DNA from: Bacteroidales bacterium
Lineage (GTDB): Bacteria; Bacteroidota; Bacteroidia; Bacteroidales; WCHB1-69
Length of the DNA: 64,000 nucleotides
Reading direction: 5' to 3'
NCBI GenBank assembly: GCA_024686335.1
Contig: JAILCI010000012.1
Location: forward strand, 1 to 64,000
The translations under genes were made by a program, and so were the position numbers. Under the pieces are notes generated by a model, which ran no database searches, had not been told where the DNA came from, and saw nothing but the letters and a program-made list of their open reading frames with translations. Below, piece after piece: positions 35,404-43,454 of this stretch (position 1 is the first letter of the stretch; each line of letters opens with the position of its first letter).

Positions 35404-37617
35404 ATGATTAAAAGAGAAATTAGAATTTTAAGCATACATCTCGTTTTATTACTGGGATTATTCTGTCTAGCCACTTCTTCAGTTCAGGCTCAAGATCTGC
35501 CTGAATCAGTAGAGACGCTGATGGAAGAGGATTCTTCGCAGTCTATATATCAATTTATGGTTGTGGCTCGTGGCTATGGCGACAGTGTCGTATTGCGTTG
35601 GCTACCCCAGGATGCCGGTGTCTGGCGCCTCGCTAGTCATTACGGTTGGCGTATCACTCGTCTTAAAACCGACGAGGAGATGGATGCTAATCCGGCTGAC
35701 TCTACTATCGATATGTTACTTACGCCTAATCCAATCAAGGCTTTGACATTGGACGAGATGAAGGAAAAATATGACTCTACCCACTTCTATGTAGGTGTTG
35801 CGGCACAAGCACTCTATGGAGAGTCTTACTATAAGGTTAAAGAGTCTGATGGGTTTGAGAACTTTGTATTCCGTAAAGATCAGGAGCAGACTCAACGTCA
35901 AGCCATGGCTTATCTGGCTGCAGAGGGACATATTGATGCTGCCGATGCCCTTGGTCTCCGCTTTGTAGATAAAACCGTTAAAAAGAATGAACTCTATTCA
36001 TACACCATCGAGTGCCTCATTCCTCAGGATATTGTGACATTGCCTATCAGAACCATTGATGTCTTCAGTAACCATTATGAACGTACTGAGGATGACATTA
36101 TTCCTGAAATACGATTCTATCAGAACTCACCCTATACTGTTTTCGTTTATTGGGCCAAGAATAAACTTTCTGGCTATTATGTGGAGCGTAGTGAAGACAA
36201 CGGAAAACATTGGAAAGCTCTAAATGATGCACCTATTTTCGGCTATCAACCTGATGAGGCTACCTATAGTGTCTTTGGCCAGGAAATTGGTGAGATTCTG
36301 GAGGCTAATGTCGGTACCATCGACTCTCTGCCACTCAAAAAGAAATTCATCTATCGTGTCAAAGCTTTTGACGCTTTTGGAGATTATCCTCCAGAACAGA
36401 AGTCTGAGCCCTTTGAGATGGTGGACCTTATTCCACCTACCGTACCTGTGCTTGATGTCGTTATTCCTGAAAACAACGAGATCTGTCATCTGGAATGGTA
36501 TATGGACAAGCAGGATGATGATCTGAAAGGCTTTGTGGTGACCTTCTCCGATGACCCTGGCGGCCCTTGGCGCGAAGTGTCTGACCTTTTGTCTCCTTCA
36601 ACCCGTAAATGGGTTGACAAAAACGCTCATGATCGTGGACGTGGCTATTACCGTCTCTTTGCTAGTGATAATAATAACAATGTCTCATATTCCCTTTCCC
36701 AAATCAATAATATTGAAGATGACGTAGCTCCTTCTGCCCCTCTGAAACTGGGTGGTGTCGTCGATACTGCAGGCGTTGTCTATCTCCAATGGGATAAGAA
36801 TCCTGAGAAAGATGTGATCGGTTACCGCATCTATTTTGCTAACCAACTGGATCACGAGTTTATCCAAAAGACCAGTCAATGCAATGAGGAGTTATTTTTC
36901 TGGGATACCCTTTCACTTCACACATTGACTAAGTACATCTATTACTATGTTGTTGCCGAGGACTATAGCCACAACATGTCCAAGCCCTCGGATACATTGG
37001 CTATCCCTGTGCCCGATATCGTTCCTCCTGGTGTCGCCTTGCTCAAAGATTATACCCAAACGGATGAATCGGTTACCTTTACTTGGTTACAAAGTACCTC
37101 TAATGACGTAATAGCATATGTTGTCTATCGTAAGAAGGATAATGAGAAACAGTGGAAGGCTATCCGCATCATCTCTCCTGCAGAGCTGACCCCAGGCGAG
37201 CCCTTCTTCCTGATCGATTTTCCTGAACCCTCAGCGGTTAACTATAACTATTGTATTGAGGTTTTCGATAACAGTAGACTATCTTCGGGTAAGACCGGCG
37301 AGACTACTGTGCGCTTTAGAGGAGCTTCTGTCATAGATATTCCATTGACACTCAAGGCTTCATTGAATAAGGATAAAAACTGTGCCATTTTGGATTTCAC
37401 ATATGATTATAAATCCAAAAATGACTATTACGGAGTTATCTTCAAGTCTGAGGGTGACAATCCACCTTATGCCTGTGCAAGCTTCAATAGAGGAGAGACC
37501 AGTTATACAGACTGCAATCTGAAATCTGGTGTGAAGACCACCTATTTTATCCGTATGTATTTAGGAAAGGGAAAGCGTTCGCAGCCATCCGCTGAAGTGA
37601 CGGTGACCCCTAAATAA
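35404..37617 (+). CDS. Secreted multi-FnIII protein, partner of the giant protein
   Basis: About 737 residues from the ATG at 35404, which begins a signal peptide ending VQAQ at residue 30; an ATG 33 bases earlier overlaps the giant gene and would only lengthen the N-region. A novel 200-residue N-terminal domain (WLPQDAGVWRLASHYGWRITR) is followed by about five fibronectin type III-like repeats with a spacing near 98 residues, starting around 239, 343, 441, 540 and 640. The repeats show YYVERSEDNGKHW, LEWYMDKQDDDLKGF, LQWDKNPEKDVIGYRIY and FTWLQSTSNDVIAYVVYRK. No sorting domain or enzyme motif is seen. FnIII arrays form rods or adhesive modules. It is the last gene of the operon. Confidence 0.75.
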   Translation: MIKREIRILSIHLVLLLGLFCLATSSVQAQDLPESVETLMEEDSSQSIYQFMVVARGYGDSVVLRWLPQDAGVWRLASHYGWRITRLKTDEEMDANPADSTIDMLLTPNPIKALTLDEMKEKYDSTHFYVGVAAQALYGESYYKVKESDGFENFVFRKDQEQTQRQAMAYLAAEGHIDAADALGLRFVDKTVKKNELYSYTIECLIPQDIVTLPIRTIDVFSNHYERTEDDIIPEIRFYQNSPYTVFVYWAKNKLSGYYVERSEDNGKHWKALNDAPIFGYQPDEATYSVFGQEIGEILEANVGTIDSLPLKKKFIYRVKAFDAFGDYPPEQKSEPFEMVDLIPPTVPVLDVVIPENNEICHLEWYMDKQDDDLKGFVVTFSDDPGGPWREVSDLLSPSTRKWVDKNAHDRGRGYYRLFASDNNNNVSYSLSQINNIEDDVAPSAPLKLGGVVDTAGVVYLQWDKNPEKDVIGYRIYFANQLDHEFIQKTSQCNEELFFWDTLSLHTLTKYIYYYVVAEDYSHNMSKPSDTLAIPVPDIVPPGVALLKDYTQTDESVTFTWLQSTSNDVIAYVVYRKKDNEKQWKAIRIISPAELTPGEPFFLIDFPEPSAVNYNYCIEVFDNSRLSSGKTGETTVRFRGASVIDIPLTLKASLNKDKNCAILDFTYDYKSKNDYYGVIFKSEGDNPPYACASFNRGETSYTDCNLKSGVKTTYFIRMYLGKGKRSQPSAEVTVTPK

Positions 37618-37638
37618 TAAAGTAGTTGATTTAATGTG

Positions 37639-37669
37639 AAAAAGGATGTCAAAATGACATCCTTTTTTT
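37639..37669. terminator. Bidirectional terminator after the surface-protein operon
   Basis: Stem GGATGTC/GACATCC with A-run before and T-run after; it also serves the leftward tRNA-Pro. Confidence 0.9.
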
Positions 37670-37675
37670 AATTCG

Positions 37676-37750
37676 TCGGGGTGATCCGACTCGAACGGAC
37701 GACCCCTTGCACCCCATGCAAGTGCGCTAAGCCAACTGCGCCACACCCCG
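37676..37750 (-). tRNA. tRNA-Pro(GGG)
   Basis: 75 nt on the reverse strand: 7-bp acceptor stem CGGGGTG/CACCCCG, D arm, anticodon stem CTTGC/GCAAG with the loop ATGGGGT (anticodon GGG), T arm GTCCG-TTCGAGT-CGGAT and discriminator A. CCA is not encoded. Confidence 0.92.
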
Positions 37751-37827
37751 AACGTTTGAGGCCGCAAAAATACACTTTTTTTCGTTAGATTGTACGCCTC
37801 ATTAAAAATATTATTTTTCACTCTCTC

Positions 37828-37929
37828 GGAGCCATCTGCGTCTTGGAGCCATCTGCGTCTTGGAGCCATCTGCGTCTCGGAGCCATCTGCGTCTCGCAGA
37901 TGGTAAGACGTTCCATGGAACGTCTCTAC
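37828..37929 (-). repeat. Composite repeat: four 17-bp units plus two hairpins with GTAG foot
   Basis: The unit GGAGCCATCTGCGTCT(T/C) occurs four times in tandem (37828-37895). It runs into a hairpin CCATCTGCG-TCT-CGCAGATGG (37883-37903) and then a perfect 20-bp palindrome AGACGTTCCATGGAACGTCT (37906-37925) whose reverse-strand foot is GTAG (37926-37929). The TAG is the stop codon of the nucleosidase gene. The rest of 37751-37827 is AT-rich and holds nothing clear. Confidence 0.85.
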
Positions 37930-38489
37930 AAAAGTGTGTCGTTCTTCACGAGATCTTCCACAAATTGCGCAAGCACCTTGTTGAGTTCATGTACCCGTTG
38001 ACGCCAACCCTCAATATCCACGTCCATATGGTCGGAGATAATCTTGTAGGAAACAAATGGTTTACCGTATTGTTTAGCAAAGGTATACAATACAGAAGAC
38101 TCCATGTCGAAGCAGTCTGCTTTCTCTTTAAGATCTTCTAGAAAATGTGGTGCATAGACTCGTGGGGAAACGAAACAATCGGAGGAGAAGAGGGTGGCAC
38201 TAGGAGTTTTTTGAGTTTTAGCATTGGGTAGTTGATCAAGAATCATCGGATGCTCCAGGAAAGTGACACCACCCGTGACAATCTCGTGAATGTTCACGAT
38301 ACTGCCTACGGGTAATGTGTGAGCACCCGCAGTGCCGATATTCACCATGGTGAAATCTTCATCTTTGTGCTTTTCCATGAATTTAATCATGGAGATAGTG
38401 GCATTCTCCCGGCCGATACCGGTCAGGTGAACCTTCGAAACGATAGGCTCCACCTCCTCTTTAACAGCAGCAAATAAGGCTATCTTCAT
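37926..38489 (-). CDS. MTA/SAH nucleosidase-like (PNP/UDP phosphorylase family)
   Basis: 187 residues. The motif order of 5'-methylthioadenosine/S-adenosylhomocysteine nucleosidases is present: the N-terminal IALFAAVKEEVEPIV, VNIGTAGAH (glycine-rich base-binding loop), the purine site FDMESS and the catalytic ISDHMD (Asp at the base N7). The protein is shorter than the usual 230 residues of Mtn; the missing part falls between residues 20 and 30 and in the middle, so it may be a reduced relative with an unknown substrate. A heptamer tandem array lies directly before the ATG, and the stop codon comes from a REP foot. Single gene. Confidence 0.75.
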   Translation of the reverse strand: MKIALFAAVKEEVEPIVSKVHLTGIGRENATISMIKFMEKHKDEDFTMVNIGTAGAHTLPVGSIVNIHEIVTGGVTFLEHPMILDQLPNAKTQKTPSATLFSSDCFVSPRVYAPHFLEDLKEKADCFDMESSVLYTFAKQYGKPFVSYKIISDHMDVDIEGWRQRVHELNKVLAQFVEDLVKNDTLL

Positions 38490-38490
38490 C

Positions 38491-38532
38491 TATTATCTAT
38501 TATCTATTATCTATAATCTATAATCTATAATC
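38491..38532 (-). repeat. Six-copy 7-bp tandem repeat abutting a start codon
   Basis: TATTATC three times, then TATAATC three times, exactly 42 bp on the + strand, ending one base before the nucleosidase ATG (38489) on its reverse strand. Change in copy number would alter the leader and any promoter spacing. Confidence 0.85.
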
Positions 38533-38539
38533 TCCACCT

Positions 38540-38564
38540 GAGACGTGCTATAGCGCGTCTCTAC
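38540..38564 (-). repeat. REP hairpin, GAGACG subfamily
   Basis: Reverse-strand GTAG foot at 38561-38564 followed by GAGACGCGCT..AGCACGTCTC, as in the array next to the RAYT gene. Confidence 0.85.
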
Positions 38565-38617
38565 ATAGTGCCTCTGTTGATCTCACTTCTTACGTCTTCC
38601 ATCTTCCATCTCACGTC

Positions 38618-40930
38618 TTAAAATCCCTGCATCGACTTCTCCAATTCTCTTGCATTGGCAAGGAACTCCTCTACTGTCATCTCACGCAGGAACATAAGAC
38701 CATGAGCTGCACGTAAGATCGGGTTCGGGTTTTCAAAGAAATAGGGCTTGCCGAGCAGAAGTTGGATACTGCGCAGCTGCTCCACCCAGATACTCTGGGC
38801 CAGACTGCTGAATTTGCCGTCCAGTTTATAGCTTGGGAAGGAGGCATCAACTTGGCTGAGGTAACAGTGTTCGAAAGCACTGTTGAAGGCACTCATGTCA
38901 TTCAATGATACAGGAATGATATGGGTGGCTTCGGACGGGTTGAACTTATACCACACATTGCGGTAACCCCAAATCTTAAGATTGGAAGTATCTGTCTCTT
39001 TGCTCCACATCCGGATGGCGTCGGCTACAGCTTGAAGCACTTTGTAGTGGGTGTCAGGACCGCTGCCTTCGGGATCGAAGGCTAGGGAGATGATGTCGGG
39101 CTTGATGGTCCGTAACTCGTTCAGAATTGGCATTACGTCACGCTCACGATTCGGGTTCTCAGTAAAGATATCACCTTTGTAGAAGCCAAGACGCAAGTGG
39201 TGAACACGCTCTTCAGTCATGCCGAAATGGGCCCATACCAATTCTTCTTCAAATTCACGAATCATACCCTTCAGTTTTTGGATATCGGTGGGCATCTTCT
39301 CGCCGTCATAACAGTGGCGTGTGAACTCAATCAACTCCACGATTTTTTTATCCAATTCCTCCACAGATTTTAAATTCCAAATCTCGACAAGGTCGCGGAC
39401 AAGTCTATGTGCAAAGCCACGCATGAACTCCGATTTCTGTTGAGAAGCGATTTTAATGAGGGAGTGATAGACATCTTTCACCCTTTTCATCTTGTATCCT
39501 TCCGTGAAGAAGTTGGGGTAGTCTACCATTTGAATTTTTCCTTGACGAATCAGACGCAAGGTGTTGCTGAGGTGAAGGATTAGAAAATGGTTTGTCACGG
39601 CGTTGAAACCAGAAGTCATGATGGAACAATGCATCTCGTTGGAGGGATCGCTGGCGATATGTTGTAGGTAGGGCAGCATACCTAAAAGGATGTCGTCATG
39701 ATGTGGTGCTGTGTTATAAATGACCTTTCCATGGACGGGTTCCATACCTTTGGCAATTTTTTTCTCAATGGAGTCGATGGATTCTTGAATGGATTCCAAT
39801 CCTGCATTGGGAATCATCTTGCAGTATCTGTCTTGTAAAATGTCCTCTTTTGTCAGTTTGTCACCGAATTTATCTATCTTTTTGCAGAGGCCGATGATGG
39901 CACGGTCGCTCTTAGCTTGAGACCAGGGAGTCTCAGTATAGAACTGATGTATAGAGTCTTGGAGGGTAGATGCGGCTCCTGAGGTAAGGTAGAAGCGGGC
40001 GTTGGGCATGGTGGAAAGCACGGAGGCGGGGTAGCGGTTGGAGGGTTTCTCCTCTAATGCCAGCTTGACCATCTCCGCCTTGGCCTCACCAGCGGCAAAG
40101 ATGATGGCTACAGCGTCTTTCTTGCTGCTGATAGTGTGCAGACCGATGGTGATGACTGGCCTGAATCGTGAGACTTCAATACCGCCCAAATCACCTGCAG
40201 AAGCAGCTTGTGTTTCAAAATTAGTAGCTGTCAAACGTGTGGTGGAGTGGAAGTCGCTGCCACGCACATTGAAGGCGATGTGTCCATCAGGACCAATGCC
40301 GCCAAGGAAGAAGCCAATACCTCCCATATCCTGAATCTTCTGCTCATATTGACTACACCATTCGTCGATAAGGAAAATAGAGCGCTGTTGCAGTACTTCT
40401 TCTGGAGTTTTGGCTTCGCGATAACGCAAAGACAAGTCTACTTTGTAGTTCGGGAAGACCTCTTCGTAACTCAAGCCGTCTGCCAACGGAATCTCATCAC
40501 AGTTGATGAAGATACCCTTGGAAGCGTCAAGACCGAAACCTTCCACATAGAATTTTTGGACGTAATTGTAGAAACTGTTGTGCTGTTTCGGACTGATAGG
40601 GTAGAATTCATCTATCTGTACAAAACGTAGTCCTGACAACACAGGCTTTTTGGTCAGATTGAGACCGTGTTTTTCGCGGAACTCTGCACCTTGCGGTGTG
40701 TCCCACTCAGCCAGAATTCTCTTGACCCAAGTGATAAAATATTCAGGAGTTTTGCCGGTAGGCAGACTAATGACACCGTTGGGATTTTCAGCTGCCCATT
40801 CTAAGAATCTAAGCGCAGTTAGTAGCCCTAAGGTTGGAAAATTCTCTACCGTAATGTAGGGGATGTTGGTGTGGAAAAGAAACTCTTTGTCTTTCAAAAA
40901 ACTTTTTTCAACGGAAGAAAAAATTGTCAT
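38618..40930 (-). CDS. NagB-like isomerase/deaminase fused to a PIG-L (LmbE)-like domain
   Basis: 770 residues. The N-terminal 320 residues follow the glucosamine-6-phosphate deaminase/6-phosphogluconolactonase fold: SLPTGKTPEYF (phosphate loop), RFVQIDEFYPI (active-site Asp/Glu) and FLGGIGPDGHIAFN. After a helical linker, a PIG-L/LmbE-like metal-dependent deacetylase domain begins at about 400, with NTAPHHDDILLGMLPYL (HHDD metal motif) and MTSGFNAVTNH. Bacteroides encodes a similar annotated protein (NagB-like). Its position as the last gene of the sulfonolipid operon (17 bp after the acyl ligase) is notable. It is presumably for amino sugars, but its exact substrate and whether both domains act are unknown. 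Confidence 0.75.
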   Translation of the reverse strand: MTIFSSVEKSFLKDKEFLFHTNIPYITVENFPTLGLLTALRFLEWAAENPNGVISLPTGKTPEYFITWVKRILAEWDTPQGAEFREKHGLNLTKKPVLSGLRFVQIDEFYPISPKQHNSFYNYVQKFYVEGFGLDASKGIFINCDEIPLADGLSYEEVFPNYKVDLSLRYREAKTPEEVLQQRSIFLIDEWCSQYEQKIQDMGGIGFFLGGIGPDGHIAFNVRGSDFHSTTRLTATNFETQAASAGDLGGIEVSRFRPVITIGLHTISSKKDAVAIIFAAGEAKAEMVKLALEEKPSNRYPASVLSTMPNARFYLTSGAASTLQDSIHQFYTETPWSQAKSDRAIIGLCKKIDKFGDKLTKEDILQDRYCKMIPNAGLESIQESIDSIEKKIAKGMEPVHGKVIYNTAPHHDDILLGMLPYLQHIASDPSNEMHCSIMTSGFNAVTNHFLILHLSNTLRLIRQGKIQMVDYPNFFTEGYKMKRVKDVYHSLIKIASQQKSEFMRGFAHRLVRDLVEIWNLKSVEELDKKIVELIEFTRHCYDGEKMPTDIQKLKGMIREFEEELVWAHFGMTEERVHHLRLGFYKGDIFTENPNRERDVMPILNELRTIKPDIISLAFDPEGSGPDTHYKVLQAVADAIRMWSKETDTSNLKIWGYRNVWYKFNPSEATHIIPVSLNDMSAFNSAFEHCYLSQVDASFPSYKLDGKFSSLAQSIWVEQLRSIQLLLGKPYFFENPNPILRAAHGLMFLREMTVEEFLANARELEKSMQGF

Positions 40931-40947
40931 CGTTGTGTAAAATAAAA

Positions 40948-42612
40948 TTATTTATATAAAAATCGTTTGATACTTTTCTTTGGTGTCTTGTCAAATTCGT
41001 CTTTCTGAAGTTCAATTTTGGAGATTTGACTGTATTTTGGTAGTAATTGGTTGAGTTTTTGGAGATTTTCTTTCATCAAAGCGACAATGCGGGAGTCAAA
41101 CTCCAGTTCGCCGTCTTTGGCGTAGTCGGGGAAGACGAGAGCTACCAGTTTGCCTTCGCGCTCCACCACGACAGATTCCACCACGCCTTCCAGGTTGTTG
41201 AGTTTGTCCTCAATCTCTTCCGGGTAAATATTTTGACCGGAAGCGCTGAGAATCATGTTCTTGTTGCGTCCCTTGATGAAGATGTTGTTGTTTTTATCAA
41301 TAATGCCAAGGTCACCAGTTCTCAGCCAGCCATCCTCAGTGAAGGCTGCCTTTGTGGCTTCCTCGTTTTTGTAGTAGCCCATCATCACGTGTTCACCGCG
41401 GACAAGAATCTCGCCAACTTCGTTATATGGATCTGCGGAATCTATTTTGATCTCGTTATTGGGTAGGATATGGCCTGCGGAGCGTGGTACAAACTCTTTG
41501 ATATAGCAACCACCAATAAGCGGGCCGCATTCGGTCATACCATAACCAACAACTAATGGGAAGTGTACGTTGAGCAGGTTGCGCTCCACATCCTCATTTA
41601 ATGCAGCGCCTCCAACCATGAAATATTTCAATTCGCCACCAAACGCTTTCATCAATTTGTTTTTGATGGTCTGCTTTAAGATTCTGTTGAAGAACGGAAT
41701 CTGCATAATTCGCTTGACGACTTTCTTGTCCAAAACTGGCGCTAGACTGCGTTTATAGATCTTCTCAATAACTAAAGGTACTGTAACAACTTCGTATGGA
41801 TGCACGTCAGCGAAGGCTTTCATCAACAAGGATGGGGTAGGGGTCTTGGTTAGAAAATATACATGACAGCCATTAGCCATGGGATACAGGAACTCTGCAA
41901 GCTGTCCGTACATGTGCGCTAACGGAAGCATGGAGACCACTTTCCAGCCTGGCTTGTTGGGTAAGAATGTAAGACCTGCTTCAATGTTGGAAGAGAGACT
42001 TCTATAAGAGAGCATCACACCCTTTGGCGCGCCCATGGAACCTGAGGTGTAGTTGATAAGTAGTTGGTTGTCTATGTCGCGTACTGGGAATGAGAATTGA
42101 TCGCGGTCAACAACAGGTATCTCAAAGTCTTCGAGGGCGATTCCTTCTGCTTTTGAAAATAGTGTAGAAAAGTCGTTCAAAGAGATGATGGCTTGTAGTT
42201 GGGGCAATAATTCTCGGACTGGTGTGTCATCAACTAAAACGTTCTTATAAGCTTCTTCTTCCAAGATGCCTTTCAATACATAAGGACCGATGAAGATGGC
42301 TTTGGAATCGGAATGGTTGAGGAGGTCCCGGATGTCATCACCATGGAAGTCTTGGAGAATGGAGACAATGATGCCTCCGTATGCAGCGATGGCAAGGTAG
42401 GCCGTTGCCCAATTGGCGCAGTTACGTCCGCAAATGGCGATCTTGTCACCAGGTTGAATACCTATGGCTCTAAAGTAATTACCGATACGTTGAATTTGAG
42501 CCGCCACATCGGCAAAGGTATAGTCAACCTCTCCATTATAGTCGGTGAGAGCCGGTTCATTCCAGCGAGCTGGAAATACTTCGTTGAAATATTCGAAAAA
42601 ATGTTTTGTCAT
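40948..42612 (-). CDS. Long-chain fatty-acid ligase (AMP-forming, FadD-type)
   Basis: 554 residues of the ANL superfamily. The P-loop YTSGSMGAPKGVMLSYRSL (about 190-208), the VGYGMTE motif, the A8 hinge GWLRTGDLGIIDKNN (about 430) and GRNKNMILSASGQNIYPEEIE are present, and the C-terminal catalytic Lys region KTPKKSIKRF ends the protein. It activates a fatty acid with ATP to acyl-AMP, then to acyl-CoA or acyl-ACP. It lies 14 bp after an SDR gene and 17 bp before the NagB-like gene. In a sulfonolipid cluster it may supply acyl chains, either for the synthase step or for N-acylation. That role is inferred. Confidence 0.85.
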   Translation of the reverse strand: MTKHFFEYFNEVFPARWNEPALTDYNGEVDYTFADVAAQIQRIGNYFRAIGIQPGDKIAICGRNCANWATAYLAIAAYGGIIVSILQDFHGDDIRDLLNHSDSKAIFIGPYVLKGILEEEAYKNVLVDDTPVRELLPQLQAIISLNDFSTLFSKAEGIALEDFEIPVVDRDQFSFPVRDIDNQLLINYTSGSMGAPKGVMLSYRSLSSNIEAGLTFLPNKPGWKVVSMLPLAHMYGQLAEFLYPMANGCHVYFLTKTPTPSLLMKAFADVHPYEVVTVPLVIEKIYKRSLAPVLDKKVVKRIMQIPFFNRILKQTIKNKLMKAFGGELKYFMVGGAALNEDVERNLLNVHFPLVVGYGMTECGPLIGGCYIKEFVPRSAGHILPNNEIKIDSADPYNEVGEILVRGEHVMMGYYKNEEATKAAFTEDGWLRTGDLGIIDKNNNIFIKGRNKNMILSASGQNIYPEEIEDKLNNLEGVVESVVVEREGKLVALVFPDYAKDGELEFDSRIVALMKENLQKLNQLLPKYSQISKIELQKDEFDKTPKKSIKRFLYK

Positions 42613-42626
42613 AGGTTATTTTAATG

Positions 42627-43430
42627 TTACATAGGTTTTATCTTGCGTGCAAGTTTGGCACAAAGGCCAGGGAAGAAGCGCTTGATGTAGGCCATGATAA
42701 GTTCTCCACTGCCGACCAGCTTCTCGCGTTTTTCCTTAGCGATAGCGTTAAAGATGATCTGTGAAGCCTTCTCAGCGGTGATGCCACCGGCTTGTCCAGC
42801 ATCCATCTTGCCATGTTGACGTCCATCTTTCTCCAATGCGTTGACGGAGATGTTGGTCTGAACGCGACCGGGAGTGAGGATAGTCACTCGGATATTGTGT
42901 TGGTAGTTCTCCGCAGCTACGGTCTCAAAGAATCCGTAGAGAGCATGCTTTGCCGAAGAGTACGCGCAACGCAACGGGAATCCGAAGACGCCGGCAATGC
43001 TCGTGGTCACAGCCAACTGTCCGCCACCTTGCTCAATCATCTTGGGCAATACGGATTTCGTCAAAATGACGGGAGCATAGAAGTCAATGTCCATCACTTT
43101 GCGGATGACGGCCATGTCGGTTTCTACGGTGGTACCACGCTGACTGATGCCAGCATTATTGTAGAAGACATCGATGCGGCCGTATGCGTTCCAGGCGTTT
43201 TCAGCCAATTGTGTGAGTTGCTCCGTCTTTGATAGGTCAAAGGGCAGATTTGTGACTGCCGTTGCCCCACGACGCAGGCACTCTTCACGCACCTGCTCTA
43301 GCAAGTCCGGTTCCAATGCTGTGAGTATAAGGCGTGCCCCCGCTTCAGCGAATCGAAACGCCGTCTCTTTGCCCATCCCGGAGGAGGTACCCGTAATCCA
43401 TACTACCTTGTTGTTATAGTTGTTTTTCAT
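42627..43430 (-). CDS. SDR-family oxidoreductase, candidate 3-dehydrocapnine reductase
   Basis: 267 residues of the classical short-chain dehydrogenase family: cofactor motif TGTSSGMG (14-21), YNNAG (90-94), the catalytic Ser 144, Tyr 157 and Lys 161 in YSSAK. ARLILTALEP at the end of the second strand leans to NADP. The C-terminal tail of the protein is basic and hydrophobic (YIKRFFPGLCAKLARKIK), as in membrane-associated ketosphinganine reductases. In sulfonolipid biosynthesis an SDR enzyme reduces the keto product of the cysteate acyltransferase, so this gene fits the step. Gap to the propeller gene 24 bp, to the ligase gene 14 bp. Motif assignment is firm; substrate is inferred. Confidence 0.75.
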   Translation of the reverse strand: MKNNYNNKVVWITGTSSGMGKETAFRFAEAGARLILTALEPDLLEQVREECLRRGATAVTNLPFDLSKTEQLTQLAENAWNAYGRIDVFYNNAGISQRGTTVETDMAVIRKVMDIDFYAPVILTKSVLPKMIEQGGGQLAVTTSIAGVFGFPLRCAYSSAKHALYGFFETVAAENYQHNIRVTILTPGRVQTNISVNALEKDGRQHGKMDAGQAGGITAEKASQIIFNAIAKEKREKLVGSGELIMAYIKRFFPGLCAKLARKIKPM

Positions 43431-43454
43431 TATTTTTCTGTTTGATAATGATGA

